Positions 12,395-24,355 are shown, numbered from the stretch's first letter. The stretch is DNA of 64,000 bases from Bagarius yarrelli (GCA_005784505.1 VCAZ01000155.1:177947-241946); one strand, 5' to 3'. The notes: generated from the sequence alone by a model not told the origin. A program made the numbers and translations.

Positions 12395-12578
12395 GAAGTG
12401 GTGGCTTAGTGGTTAAGGTGTTGGACTGATAACAGAAAGACTGGGGTTTGATTCCCAGTACCACTAATCCAGTACTGTGGGCCCCTAAGCAAGGCCCTTA
12501 ACTCCCAATTGCTCAGTTGGAGAAAAAGGAGAGAAATGTAGATCGCTTTGGATAAGGGCATCTGCTGTAAATGTAAAC
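12395..12578 (+). repeat. tRNA-derived SINE (family A)
   Basis: The best-preserved + strand copy. Its tRNA-like head has the A-box TGGCTTAGTGGTTAAGG and the B-box GGTTTGATTCCCAG, then the shared body GAGCAAGG/GCAAGGCCCTTAACTCCC, and the tail TTTGGATAAGGGCATCTGC followed by an AT-rich end. It is an RNA polymerase III retroposon, not a functional tRNA gene. Confidence 0.9.
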
Positions 12579-13151
12579 GTTTTTCTGTATCAGATATTAC
12601 AAAAAAATTATGATTTAATACTGTATCTTAATGTCATTTACAATGCATACATAAGCCCATCTCCACAATACAGTGATAAGCTATTTAAACATACATTGTG
12701 CATGTATGAAAATTTATACGAGGCAGTTAAAATTAACAATCCTGATAAAATATATAATTTGACATTTTTAATTTACAGGTGTACAATGGATAGACTAGTT
12801 TGGATACATCCATTTTAAAAGCTACTATTCACAAAGACAACTTAACACGCAGCCTTCCTTATTCGTTAGCAAGCAGTATTCCAGCGTCTGTACAGTTTGG
12901 ATAAACAAGCGATTTAATGGTCTAAAATCTACAATTTCACTAGTTCTCTACTTTCTCCTTAAACTTTTTAGTGTGGTGACTGAAGTTTCCTTTCAAGCCT
13001 AACAGTTCCATTAAAGATTATAGGGTAAAGGCAATGCAAGTAACTGGCCAGTTGATCAGTTAATATACAAATTGTGATATGCTAATTATGCCAAAGCATT
13101 GGCAAATTCTGGATAGTATAAAAGCTGGCACAGCAGCAATTTAATCAGAAT

Positions 13152-13775
13152 AATCTCATTTACGGGTGCTTTTCTGAAGATGGCTTTCTGCAGTTTCTGT
13201 GCCGGACCAATCAAGCCGTCAGACAGCCACAGCCACTGTATCCCATTCCTGTATCCTATACACCTTATGCTGTGGTGGCGGTCGAGACTTCGGACTGCCC
13301 ACACTGTACTGACATGCCAGTCTGCATGCTGAGGATCCACCGTAATGTTTCCGCGAGGTGAGCTTCGTCTGTCTCCTTTTCCTCCTGTCGGCACATTTCC
13401 ACTTAGCAGAGGCATGTGGTTGCGTGGTTTCTGCTCAACTTTACCCACAGCAGCCCCTCTGGCCCAATATTAGCCTGACATCCAATTTTTTTTAGACTGA
13501 CAGCTCACATGCTTCTGACATGGAAAACATCTTCACACAACCACCAACTTCGCCCTCATGGCTACCAAGCACACCACCCAGGCAATCAAACGATCAATGG
13601 GCTTGTCAAAAGCACTTGTGGCTCACACTTGCTGACCTAAAGAACCCTGATCAGAAGTTCCTCAGATCGCTCCCGCCAACCGGTTTGGTGATGCCATGGA
13701 TGCGATCGTTAACCTGGCTAAGCCAGGTTCTGCCTTTAGGCATCTTCAAATAGCCCTCGTATTCTCAATCATCCT
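13152..13775 (+). pseudogene. DIRS gag-like protein remnant
   Basis: A start near 13178 gives MAFCSFCAGPIKPSDSHSHC, then after a frameshift SDCPHCTDMPVCMLR. This Cys/His-rich N-terminus (CxxC, H..C, CPHC) is the kind found at the start of fish DIRS gag proteins. Further on, KHLWLTLADLKNPDQKFL and, in another frame, FGDAMDAIVNLAKPG match the HLWL-L-D-K-D...FGDAV segment of the same protein. At least two frameshifts and a stop disable it. Family assignment is from memory of the pattern. Confidence 0.7.
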
Positions 13776-14329
13776 CGGCTTTTTACATGGCCCAGAGGAG
13801 AGAGACGAGGCGCAAAAAAGCGCACTCTAGAAGAGCCGTTGCTTCATATTGGGTGTAGACAAAAGGTTTGTCTATTCAGTCTGTTTTGCTGGTGGATCAT
13901 CTTCTCAAAACACCTTTGTGAGATTCTACTGACTGGACATACAATTACTGGCATTGTCAGTACTTACAGCGGATGTTTCTTCAAGTGACTCATTTGGTAC
14001 AGTGAGTTTATTATGCTTGCATATGCTATCTATGTGTTAAATGGTGTTTTTTCCACTTAAATGGGTGTTTTTTTTACATTATGACCGCCTTTCTGTTGTG
14101 TTATTTTGAACCTTTTTTTTTTTATTATTGCTTCCCTGTCTGGCGCAGCTTTTATATGAGTAAGCAGCTCTCTAGATCAGTGATGCAGCTCCACCTGGGG
14201 ACAAGTGAGCGTATCTGATCATTGTGTGCCTCTTTTTAAGCAGGCTATTCTGGCCGCTCGCATAGCAGTATTGGAAACTGTTCCCAAAGCGGATACTGCA
14301 GAATGTTGATTGAACCTTGAAAGGGATTG

Positions 14330-14484
14330 TCTCTGGTTACTTGCGTGACCTCGGTTTCCTAAGAGTAGGAACAGACATTGCACTCACTGCTGTGTGATAG
14401 CATTCAGTTTTAGATTCTGAATTAATTGACACCTGGCCGGCTTTTATACTCTCAGGGAACCAAGATTACGCAAGTAACCGGAGA
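14330..14484. repeat. DIRS terminal inverted-repeat pair
   Basis: Arms of about 31 bp (tctggttacttgcgtgacc... against ...ggttacttgcgtaatc read on the other strand) are separated by about 93 bp, which contains a TATA-like cttttatact. Transcribed, it would form a long stem-loop. Confidence 0.75.
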
Positions 14485-14499
14485 CGTTCTTTTAAGTGT

Positions 14500-16380
14500 G
14501 TGAATATCTAAAATCAAATATCCGGCTAAAGCACACAGCCTGGTGACGTATAAATAATTGCTACAATTAATTTCTTAATTTTCAAGTGCAAAGGTAATAT
14601 TGTCAGGTGTAGCAAAGCCATATAAGAAGAGGCAATCCATATTGATGTTTGTAAAAGTTTAATTTGAATCTGGGAAAGAATCCATTTAAATACCATTTTT
14701 TCCTAAAATGTTTTGGAAAAACCTGCAAAATAGACAGAGATCTATTAAAGAATAATTTAAAATCTTCTGTTACAATGCATATTTGACCTGTTTGACAAGA
14801 AATAGAGATAAATTATTAAGACCAGCTGAAGATAATTTAAATTACTCAATAATTTACACTTAGTAAATTTTCCTGTTATCTCTATTTTTAAGCCACCTAA
14901 AATTTAGAAACTAATATATTTCATGGTACACCATTACCAGCATGGATATTGTTAGGTCATTTGACCAAAGATAAAAAAAAAATATTTAAAGATTTCAGCT
15001 TATCAAATGGATCAGTAAAAGAATTGTTGCCATCCAAGCAGTCAAAAAGTAGCTCTGAATAACTCTTTGCAGCAACCAATTTATTACTTTTCATATAGAT
15101 TTATTATGATTTCTTAAATTTTTCATCAAAATATTTATTTTTTGTAGATCTAATAAAAGTAATATATATATAAAAAATCTATAGAGTTTGCTCTTTGTCC
15201 TTAAAATTTTTGGAGCTGTATACCAAGACTTGTCATGTCTGAATTTCTTTCATAACTACAAACTAAACAAATGTTTTAGATAAATAATAATAAAATAATA
15301 GCAATAATAGAAAACCTATGTTTAAGTAAAGATAAAATAATGAATAAAATTAACATAATTCCTAGATGAATAAAAAGTAGAAAAAAAAACATTAGGGGGG
15401 AAAAACCAACATAAATAATTAAACTGATTTGAAGTCTAAAAAACTATAAATGTTTAAAGTGTTCAATGATGAAAAAAACAAAGTAAGATTTGGGGTCGAA
15501 ATCAGAATTATAAAAATCAACTGTAGAAAAATCAAAGGCTTAAACATCTCAGCTTCAAAGTCAATTTGTTGGAATCAATAATGTATATAAAGTAATATAC
15601 AAAGGATTTGATTAACTCATCAAAACAATAAATAACTGATAACGAATCAGTTAAGCCAAACTCTGAACACTTGCCTTCCTTTGTTTTGGATAGGTGGATG
15701 AACAATAAGTTTTAAAAAGGTGTGTAATAATATTTTAAATATGCAATGTCATCTCTTTCCTGGGCTGCCTTTAAGGTTGGTACTTCTCTGATGATGCCAT
15801 TGACTTTCTAAGAAGCCAGTCTATTATTTTTAATGGTGCTGCAGCTATAATTTTTTATGTGATTTTTCTTTTTCTCACTTTTTTCTGCATATTCAGACAA
15901 CTTTTTTCTTACAGACTCTTTAATGTTATCCACAACAATATTATAGCATCTTCACTAGCCTTCCATATAGTCTGTCTAATCTAAAATTGCGATTAAAAAC
16001 TTTTCCCGGTTGTGCCCAGATATGTTCTGGCTTCATTCGAATTGTAGACCAAGTCTTCCATGAAATTTTAAGATCAAGTCCTTTTGAGTCAATTTAAAGC
16101 TCACCTTTAAATGATAGACTTGCTTTGACAGGTCATCAATCCTTCTATAATTTATACAAAAAGTATTGAAAATTTCTAACAGTTCACGCACTTTCCCTTA
16201 ATGCTGTTGTTTGTAGCTTTAGGTGGCATTGTTTGGTTAGGTTCAGGGTTAAAGGTTTAATGTTAAAGTGTTTTAAAATGCAGTATAGTCAGTGCAATTA
16301 TACAGAATTTGTGTGACAGTATCAGCAGTATACTTGTAATATAGATAGATATAATAAACAAAGTTAAGAAAAATATAATA
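14500..16380. other. Intron sequence, no feature recognised
   Basis: Very AT-rich; no coding similarity seen. Confidence 0.6.
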
Positions 16381-16392
16381 AACCTAAACAAG

Positions 16393-16422
16393 GTCTATTA
16401 AGCCCAAAGATCTGCAGAAGTC
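16393..16422. repeat. 30-bp dispersed repeat, copy 1
   Basis: It reads gtctattaagcccaaagatc then tgcagaagtc and matches 20609-20638 with one mismatch; the sequence on both sides diverges. Unknown origin, probably a scrap of an unrecognised repeat. Confidence 0.6.
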
Positions 16423-16424
16423 GA

Positions 16425-18765
16425 AAAACTCCCCAAAATACAATTAAAGTCCACAATTTTGCGATTTAAAGTAGATAAAACTCCTTTTAACTAAAGAAAG
16501 TGCCTAAATAGACAATGTAGCATCGGTCCTTCTTAGTGAGTGATCACAGCAGTTTCAGTCAGTAGCAGGATTCCAGTTACTTTAGTCATGTACTTCCTAT
16601 CAGCATCATGGAAGTGACAGGAAAGGTCACTACTTGATAAAACAGCAGAGGTAGAAGTCTGGCTGTCGAAATGTGTGGGCATGGAGAGATGCTCCTCAGA
16701 ATGGCAATGGCTACAGCGATTTTTGTACCCACAGACATCATCTTTAGTTAACTTTCAACGTCTTGAAAGGGCTCACTATACACACACATGCGTGCGTGCG
16801 CACACACACACACACACACGTGTACACATCGGTCCTTATGTCTGGCCTGCTTGCATGCAATTACCTTGTTGCCAGACACACACACACTCACCCAACTCAG
16901 TTCCACAGAATGCACTCTGCATACTAATTCCTGGGCTGCTTCATTCTTCTTTTCTTATTTGACACTTTGCTAGCAGGGTGATTGCCTTTGCCTTAAAATT
17001 CAGTATTTTTGTTTTTCTGTAATTGTTTTTATGTTAGTTTTGTTTTCATATGCATTCATATGAAATCTACGACACCTCTTATCACACACAAACCTTTCTT
17101 TCACACAACCACATCTTATGATGTTTTAAAATGTTATCACACAAAGCACTAGTTACTAGCTACATATCACATTTTAAGCCACATATCTTACATCCTAAGG
17201 GCTGTTATAATTTTTGAAGCTTCCAGAGAAAATGTGGAGAAAAATACTTTGAGTGGTCCTTTAAAGGCTTTTCCATTTGGTGAAAATGAGAATGTCAGAT
17301 GACCAATCAGTGGAAATATTTCTGATTAATTTGCAGATTCAGATTCATAGTATCTTTCCAAAACATTTTTACATATTAGAGAACGGCAGTCTTTTATTCC
17401 CTTTCAGTCTTCGTTTAAAGGCCAAGACAAATTTTTTGCTGACCATTATTTATGATTTCTAAAAGCAAGAAGACTAGTGGTAATTTTGAAAAAGCAATTT
17501 TGCTAGACAGTTTTTACCACAATACTTATATATAGAGAATCAGCCATATTTTTTCTTAATCTCATTACATTTTATAGCCTATATTTTATTGTTTGTTCAC
17601 AGCAAAAATAATTAATATACATAGTAAATATACACATATAATTAATATTAATATTTAATAATTTATTAGATTTAAAATGTTTATTATGAAGAAAAATAAA
17701 ACAACAAAACAACACAGTCAGAAATATGTGCAGTCATTATGATTTGGGGTTTTCTGTATATAAAAGCAGAAAAGTTTATTCCAAATTACTGTTATAGAGG
17801 AAAGTCAGTGTCCATGCTGGTGAGTTGATTACTGACCACCTGTGACCATCATTCAATTATTTGAAAGTAGGGAAAAGCCTTCTGATTCAAAGAGGAGAAG
17901 AGATTGGGCAGTAGATGATAAATCTTGTGCCTGTCAGGTCTAAACTAATTTGAGGTGATATGGCTTTGTCAGGCACGGCCTGAAATAGGCTTGCCATATA
18001 GCGAGAGGCCTGGCCTTCTCACAAGCTAGTGATTGATTTAGTTATTAAAGGGACAAAGCAACTAGGGTAGGGTACAGCAACTGGCTGTACCAGGATTAGT
18101 GACCGAGAAAGGTCTTAGGCAAGACAGAGAAAGCAAAACAAAAATGGGATAAGATTGCTGGCAAAAGCAAAGGGTTTCACACTGGCATTACAATTCTATG
18201 CAAATCAATCCCTGCATTTGCTATCATGCAAATCTTTGTGAAATAAATAAACACTAGTGTCAGATTTATACGATAAGGCAAAACACATTTTGAAACCGTT
18301 TGTATAAGGTACTGTCAATAGTGTGCTTACTCCTTTTTATTTTTAACATTGGGCCCCTGTCCATTTGTTTTGCTGACTGATATATTTAAAAAGGTTTGTT
18401 GCTTATACTTAGTGCCTCTTCTTGTAAAACGTCTGTTTCATACTGATCAGCTGCTTTTTCTTTGTAATTGCATGTCTGTCTTACTCCTGTGGGAAGGCTT
18501 TGCCTTGGGCACTTATTGCTTTCCAGCTATGTAGGAGAACACTGAGTGGAGATTCCTGACAGAAAAGGGTTTTTTGCACCATTGTTCACCCGATTAAAAT
18601 TATAATTCCTTTTTAAGGGACTGACATGAATAGATTGTCTCATGTTAGACACAGCCGGCATTTACACATCATTACATGTACCAAACACAGTAATATAAAA
18701 TGTCATACTTTTCAGGGGCTGAATTTGTAACCCCAAATAACACAATCTCTTACATTTGAGGAACA
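16425..18765. other. Intron sequence with a (CA)n run, otherwise unassigned
   Basis: Apart from a CA-rich microsatellite (about 16779-16820, with a smaller one near 16876-16890) nothing was recognised. Reading frames here are short and partly translate the CA run. Confidence 0.6.
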
Positions 18766-18769
18766 TGTT

Positions 18770-19018
18770 CTATTTTAGAGTTTAAGCTTGTCTCTTAGAT
18801 AATGCTTATGCTAAAGTGTAAGCCTGTCCCTTAAAAGCAAACCACCAAAATAGTCTGTGTACTGGACGCGTAGAGAACGCACTTCTTAATCAGCGTTCTG
18901 GATGGTAGCCTGTGAAGGGCATAGTTCAAAACTTGCAGGTTCAACAGGTTGTTGGTCGCCACTGCCTCTCTTGGGTACAATGAAGTAGGCGCTATAAAAC
19001 CTCGTCTTCGTCTTGGCT
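18770..19018 (-). pseudogene. DIRS reverse-transcriptase fragment
   Basis: Read on the - strand from about 19018: TRFYSAYFIVPKRGSG, then after a frameshift VLNYALHRLPSRTLIKKC. This is the N-terminal RT pattern of fish DIRS (GFYS-YF-VPK...VLN-ALHRLPF-L). A weaker continuation corresponds to the QDWF..DLKDAY segment, with the catalytic Asp not preserved. It is an isolated scrap with no neighbouring DIRS domains in the same orientation. Confidence 0.65.
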
Positions 19019-19024
19019 GGAGGG

Positions 19025-20600
19025 ACCAGCTTTATTGCATCACTGAATACTGAATGCTTATATATAATTACCCAACAAACATTTTTAAACAGAAATCATT
19101 AAGGAAACACATATTGTTTCTGGTAGATTTTGTTTTCCTTGGGGACTCATTTTATATATAAAACAATTAAACCAAAAATATAACATACTTCTTGACTCCT
19201 TTCAGTACGGTGTTATTGACTTCATTAACACTTTCATTAGCACAGATATCTGGTTGATGGTAGTATTAGTGCAAGCCAAGATTTTTGTTGATGAAAGGCA
19301 AGAGTGTAACTGAGTAACATAAAGCATTCTCTAGCTCTAGGTGTACCGACCTTCCCTGTCTTGAGGGATGCAATTACTTTTCTTGTACGTTGCATGAACA
19401 CAAACTTGTCCCCAGATACTGGTTCCCCTTGCTAACCAATGATGTCAGCATTCTTTTCTTTCCATTACCTTTATACCTCCTGTCTCATTTTTTCTTTTTT
19501 CTTTTCGACCAAATGCAGCACGAGCTACAGTTTACTGTTTTGCTTGTTCTTGCCTAACACATATTTCTTAGTCCTGGAGCACAAAATCAGTCTTTGCTGC
19601 TCTCTCTCTATTTCTTTTTGCATTTGTAGTGTGCCAAGCTTAAAAAAATTGTTTTTGTACAGGTACAATTCATAAGCTATTGTAATGCAAAAGCTTTACT
19701 AAAAACCTTTTGTAAGAAATATAAGGTGGTCCTCTTAAAAAAAATTAAAGGAGTAAAAATAACTAAACATGAATTCTCTTGTGCTGAAAGGTGTGTTTGT
19801 GTGTGTGTGTGAGTGAGTGAGTAAGTGGTTGTGTTATTAAATTTGGGTCCAGGACATTAAGCTGATTAAGACATGAATGCTTGAAAGATGTAGAGAAACA
19901 AGCAGTGTTCTGTTGCTGCAGTGAATATACACATAATCCCAAAGGGTGTGTTGCACCTGCTGTAAAATAATTGTACTGGCTGTGTCATTTAACTTCCCTC
20001 CAAAGATCTCAGTTTTTAATTAAAACTTCAGTGGGCTGTCTATTTCTTTGCAGCCCAGAATAACATGCCAAATTTGTGCTGTTGAAGTTTCCATAGAGCA
20101 CCCTTGACTCTACTGAATAGCTGGTGTGTTTGTAATTAGTGCTTTAGGGTTGCTAAGCAGCATGACATGATGCAAACCTTTTCATATATTTCAACTTACA
20201 TGTATGTGTGTTTGCGTCTGGTGCTTGTTTGCTTTAATATGACTGCTTGTGAGGGGGTGATCTGTTCATTTTTTTAATCTAAAGAGTAGACATATTACAA
20301 AATTTCATCTGTATCTCATTGTAATTGCTTTTTTAACATCTCAATCTTATCAGACGGTTTTTAAACTTAAATGTTATAGCATGATGTAATTATTTCTATT
20401 TATGCACTTAAAGCTGTTAAATTTTACCCATAAATGCAAAATATTACTTACTTTAAAATTGATTAAAAAAAACTCACAATGCTATATAATTATAAAAATT
20501 GGTTATTTCACATCACAGTTTTACTGAAAGGTAGAGACATTTTGCACATTGTGTGGGCAGTCAAGTTGTTTAGGGAATTAGTCCAAGTACCACAGACTGG
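19025..20600. other. Intron sequence, no feature recognised
   Basis: AT-rich; a short GT run near 19794-19812. The T-rich frame at 19439-19675 shows no domain. Confidence 0.6.
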
Positions 20601-20608
20601 GAAGACAC

Positions 20609-20638
20609 GTCTATTAGGCCCAAAGATCTGCAGAAGTC
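20609..20638. repeat. 30-bp dispersed repeat, copy 2
   Basis: Partner of 16393-16422, same orientation, one mismatch. Confidence 0.6.
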
Positions 20639-20754
20639 AATTACAGCATCAAGCCTGCCCCTGCCTATTTACCCTGAAATTCTGCTAACCACGGCTTTCA
20701 AATGCTTTTTTTGGAGTTCACTATATACATTGTATATATACCAGTTGAGAGAGG

Positions 20755-21090
20755 AGGTCAAACAGGTGTTTCTTTGGACATTGATGTTTGCAGATAACAT
20801 TGTGATCTGTAGTAAGAACAAAGAGAGGTGGAGGAAAACCTGGAGAGGTGGAGGTTTGCTTGGAGTTTATGTTTTTGAGTCAACAGTCCAAAACAATGGA
20901 GATTGTTGTAAAAGAGGTGAAGACGCGAGTGCAGGCAGGTTGGAATGGGTGAAGACGTGGCAGGAGTGATGAGTGACAGAAGAATATCAGCAAGCTTAAG
21001 GGGAATAAAGTGAAAGAAAATAGTGAGACCAGCTAGGTCGTCTGGTAGTGCACTGTGGAGGAGACAGGGGGCAGATTTGGAAACAGTTCT
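20755..21090 (+). pseudogene. Non-LTR retrotransposon RT fragment (RTE-like), deleted
   Basis: The start LMFADNIVICSKNKE corresponds to MMFADDIVICSESRE of the fish element seen at 40140-41215, including the mutated catalytic Y/FADD box (here FADN). Then follow QNNGDCCKRGEDASAGR-like pieces (QSNGE...EVKKRV in the other copy) and MSDRRISASLRGIK in another frame. About two thirds of the intervening sequence is missing. It is dead. Confidence 0.7.
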
Positions 21091-21214
21091 GCTGCGACTA
21101 TTTTTAAAATTTTTCATTTTATAATTATCTAATTTTATAAATTATAGTTTAAATAACTATATCGTGAAATTTATTTTTACAGTGAAATAAAATGACATAC
21201 TGTGAAACAGAATT

Positions 21215-21500
21215 CCTAGTCAGCTTCTTCAGCAAGAAAGCCCATCTCTAAACCCCTTTCCTGACCATGCTCAACAGAGGTACCATCGAGAGCATCCTAA
21301 ACAGCCTTAAAACATTGAAAGCATTCTAAACAGCCAGGAAACCTTTAAACCAACGATCTACAAAGAGGAGTGGGACAAATCCCTCTGGAGGTGTGTGCAA
21401 ACCTAGAGGTTGTCTGACCTCTGTGAAGTACTGTTTTGTTTTGCAAAGGGGTCAAATACTTATTTCACTAATTAAAATGCAAATTAATTTATATAAGGGA
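21215..21500 (+). mobile_element. Tc1 3'-end fragment
   Basis: It carries the 3' part of the family at 24440-25055 and 38665-39020: tttgcaaaggggtcaaatac and ttatttcactaattaaaatg, followed by a partial inverted repeat. The upstream part is a scrambled transposase remnant. Confidence 0.65.
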
Positions 21501-21559
21501 TGCATGATATCAATTTATGTTTTGTATGTGTATATATTCCTGCTTTTCATTCATTTTTC

Positions 21560-22187
21560 ATCTTGCGTGACGTCTCTATTGGCGTCCGATCCTTCCTCGT
21601 CTTCCCAGGTTTGTAATGCTTTTACGCTTCTTGGGGGGTCTAGAAATGGGACCCTCCATTTCTGAATTAGTTGAGACCCTAGCTCCGACTCCAGACTCTG
21701 CTCAAACCCCTGGCTCTGACTCCTAACTTCGCTCTGACCCTACCTTTGACTCCCCATCCAGTTCAGACCCCGACTTCAACTCCTGACTCTGTCGCCTGGC
21801 TTTGTCCAGTCCCTCTGCTTTCTGGCTCCGCATGGTATGTCACTGTGCTCTCTGGCTCCACATGGGACGTTACTGAGCTTTCTAGCTCCGCATAGGCCGC
21901 TGCTGTGTCCTATGGCTCCGACCGTGCCGTGTCTCCACAGCCTGCCTCCGTCGAGAGGTGTCCGTCTTTATCTAAGTTTGTTATGTTAATTGCTAAAGCT
22001 AGGTTTGTTATACTCATCGCTATGTTTATTATGCTAATTGCTATGTTACTAGATCTTGGCTTCTGAGTTTCCTCGTTTGTTTCACGTTTTCTTTTCTCCA
22101 GTAGCATGTTCTTTTGTTTTTCCTAATAAAACCCTGTGGTATCTGATTTACTTGTCCTCCTGTTCATTTCCACCACAACACATAACA
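21560..22187 (+). mobile_element. LTR-retrotransposon 3' end with LTR
   Basis: A likely LTR at 21979-22187 (209 bp) starts TGTTATGTTAATTG and ends ACACATAACA, i.e. TG...CA with a 6-bp inverted end TGTTAT/ATAACA. It contains the polyadenylation signal cctaataaaacc. Upstream (about 21660-21960) are irregular CTCCGACTCC/GGCTCCGCATGG repeats like the tail of a repetitive coding region. This layout parallels the fragment at 26341-27164. No protease or RT is left. Confidence 0.5.
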
Positions 22188-22452
22188 CTCATAGCTGATT
22201 CCGGTACAGATACTGATAAACAATGAGTTCATAATTTTATATTATAATTTTATGTAATCTGCAGTTTGTGCACCCAGGAAAATAGAAAATCTAAGATGAA
22301 CTTATAAACTGATATTACAGTAGCTCTGGCCTAACTATAATAGCAAACGTCAGCCCTGACTCTTTAAATATTTTTGTGTAAGACACTAGTACTAATTTAT
22401 TGTTAAATTTGATTACATTTTAACTCAAATAAAATCACATGTTTGTAGTTAA

Positions 22453-22570
22453 AACTAAACATCTGCCAGTTGTATCAAGGAACTGTCCAAATATTATCAA
22501 CCAAACCAACCAAACATACAACTAAACATCTGCCAGTTGTATCAAGAAACAGTCCAAATATTATCAACCA
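22453..22570. repeat. Tandem duplication, 2 x 51 bp
   Basis: Two copies of aactaaacatctgccagttg...tattatcaacca (22453-22503 and 22520-22570) differ at about two bases and are separated by 16 bp of ACC-rich sequence. Confidence 0.85.
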
Positions 22571-22574
22571 GCCC

Positions 22575-23675
22575 AATCTGGCAACACTGGGCGGGAACCA
22601 CTTGCACTCTGAAAGCATATGAATCTTGGATATATTAGACTGATTAATTGATTTACCAGCAAGCGTACTTATTAATAAAAATGACAGTAATTGGCCTAAA
22701 TCTACATTAATGTTTAATTAAAATGAAGTGTAATTATATAAATATAATAAAGTGTAATTGACCAGTTTATGTACAAGTTTTAAAATTAGGTTAATGTATG
22801 TAATTAAACTGAAGATGTGTATATAAGATCATGCTGAAATACTTATATATATAATATATAAATATAAAACATTTTCTGTTTGACATTGAGCCAGCTGACT
22901 TTTGGAGCATTTCACACTATTTAAGGCATCCTGGTGTCTGTGTGCACATGATTTGCATACTGTATTTGGGCCAGTTGAATTCAACTCTTATTAACGTTAC
23001 AATTTTTACATTTTTTTTGGTCTTATTTTTTCATTAGTCAAATTGGTAATAAGGAAAGCGTATAAAGCATGTATGTAAATTAACTGTACATTTGTGAACA
23101 CCTTTTCTGGGTGAACTTTGCTATTTTATGCAAGCTTTAATACAATAAGCTTAGAGGTGTTTTCCAAGCAAAACAACACCCCAATAGGAGAAAGAGTAGG
23201 ATCCCTTCTTGTGATTTCTAGGAGATTGCACTAGACTGAGACAACTTTACTCCTAATACAATGCGATATAACTAAGAAACATTTACATAATAAGTTACAT
23301 GGACATAAGGATATGTGCTTCCACTATGTGTATGTTAGCATCTGAAATCTGACTGGACAAATAATCTATGTGCTGCCTTGTTAATGTGATCTGCCTACGT
23401 CTTCAGAATCACTAGTCCTGGAAGCGGTTGTTCACTTTTTTTTGTTTTTAAATAAATAATAAAATAAATATTGTTTTTGAACTGCTCCAGATGATACGTG
23501 ATACAGTTGCAGTTGTAGTATAGAGGTTTTTAGGTTTCTCTAAACGGAATTTCTTGCTTCAATAATAAAGTTTTTTAACCTCAACACACTAAATGTCTCT
23601 CTCTCTTTCTGTAATGCCACACCACGTTATATTTTTGTAAACTTTTGATGGTTTCTATAATTGCGAAGGGTATTA
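22575..23675. other. Intron sequence, no feature recognised
   Basis: AT-rich, non-coding. Confidence 0.6.
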
Positions 23676-23679
23676 AAAG

Positions 23680-23681
<2 letters not shown>

Positions 23682-23726
<45 letters not shown>
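23682..23726. repeat. (TA)n microsatellite
   Basis: About 45 bp of TA units; read on the other strand it yields a tyrosine/isoleucine run that is not a protein. Confidence 0.95.
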
Positions 23727-23730
<4 letters not shown>

Positions 23731-23957
23731 ACAGACACTTTGCAGCTAAGAAAAAACACAAGGACACGGTTCAGAGAAAAACACACAAATCTGAATGCAA
23801 TCAAAAGCCCAGTGATAAGGTCATTTGATTCATAGTGGTTTGATTGAGGCTGATGTTGCAATGTGGCAATTATTTATTGCTATGGCAACTCAACTAGTGA
23901 CCCTGATTTATTAGCTGTCTCAAAAACTGTGCTCACAAACATGCCACAAATGTAAGA

Positions 23958-23963
23958 AATACA

Positions 23964-24050
<87 letters not shown>
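23958..24050. repeat. (TA)n microsatellite upstream of a contactin exon
   Basis: About 92 bp of nearly pure TA ending some 170 bp before the acceptor at 24221-24222; likely length-polymorphic. Confidence 0.95.
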
Positions 24051-24056
<6 letters not shown>

Positions 24057-24222
24057 TAACTAAAATAGTTGCATAGGAAAGATATGACAATATATATAAT
24101 ATACATTTTATCTTCTTGTATTTGTTTCTTTTTACTGGTTTTCCAGGCTTGGCCTATTACAGGCAGGCTGGCAGTATAAAAAATACATTTGCTTATCATT
24201 TCTCTGCTTTTTTCCCTAACAG

Positions 24223-24355
24223 TGGATAATGTACTGCAGACTCCCATTATCACCAAACAGCCTGGCAGCATTGTGTTCCCAGTAGACTCACTGGAGAAAA
24301 GTCAGGAGGTTGTGTTTAGCTGTGAAGCAGAAGGACAACCTCCACCAGTTTACAG
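24223..24355 (+). CDS. Contactin exon: mature N-terminus and first half of Ig domain 1
   Basis: The exon is 133 bp, bounded by a pyrimidine-rich acceptor (tttttccctaacag) and a gt donor. It encodes residues 19-62 and two bases of Arg63: a short mature N-terminus with PIITKQPGSIVFPVD, the contactin Ig1 A-strand pattern (P-x(4)-QP-x(4)-FP-x-D), then FSCEAEG carrying the first Ig1 cysteine (Cys52) and PPPVYR leading to the Trp in the next exon. Phase is 1 in, 2 out. A very long TA microsatellite lies about 170 bp upstream of the acceptor and a short CA run just after the donor. Confidence 0.92.

Larger units (their letters stand above)
13060..14490 (+). mobile_element. DIRS retrotransposon, internally deleted
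   Basis: A gag-like 5' part (about 13180-13775) and a terminal block with inverted arms at 14330-14360 and 14454-14484 can be seen. The RT, RNase H, recombinase and methylase parts are missing. The terminal sequence (tcagggaaccaagattacg... gagacgttc) matches the one at 50062-50105, linking this copy to the recombinase-bearing copy there. A TATA-like tataaaagc lies at about 13119, just upstream of the gag start. Confidence 0.75.

Noticed and set aside
12395..12578. Functional tRNA gene from A- and B-box-like sequence
   Set aside because: The head cannot form a complete cloverleaf and is fused to the SINE body and tail found in several copies.
13086..13448. 120-codon - strand frame
   Set aside because: It lies opposite the DIRS gag remnant, whose + strand reading has the recognisable Cys/His motifs.
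23682..24050. Possible CRISPR-like or origin-like array
   Set aside because: Plain TA dinucleotide runs without spacers; the context is a vertebrate intron.
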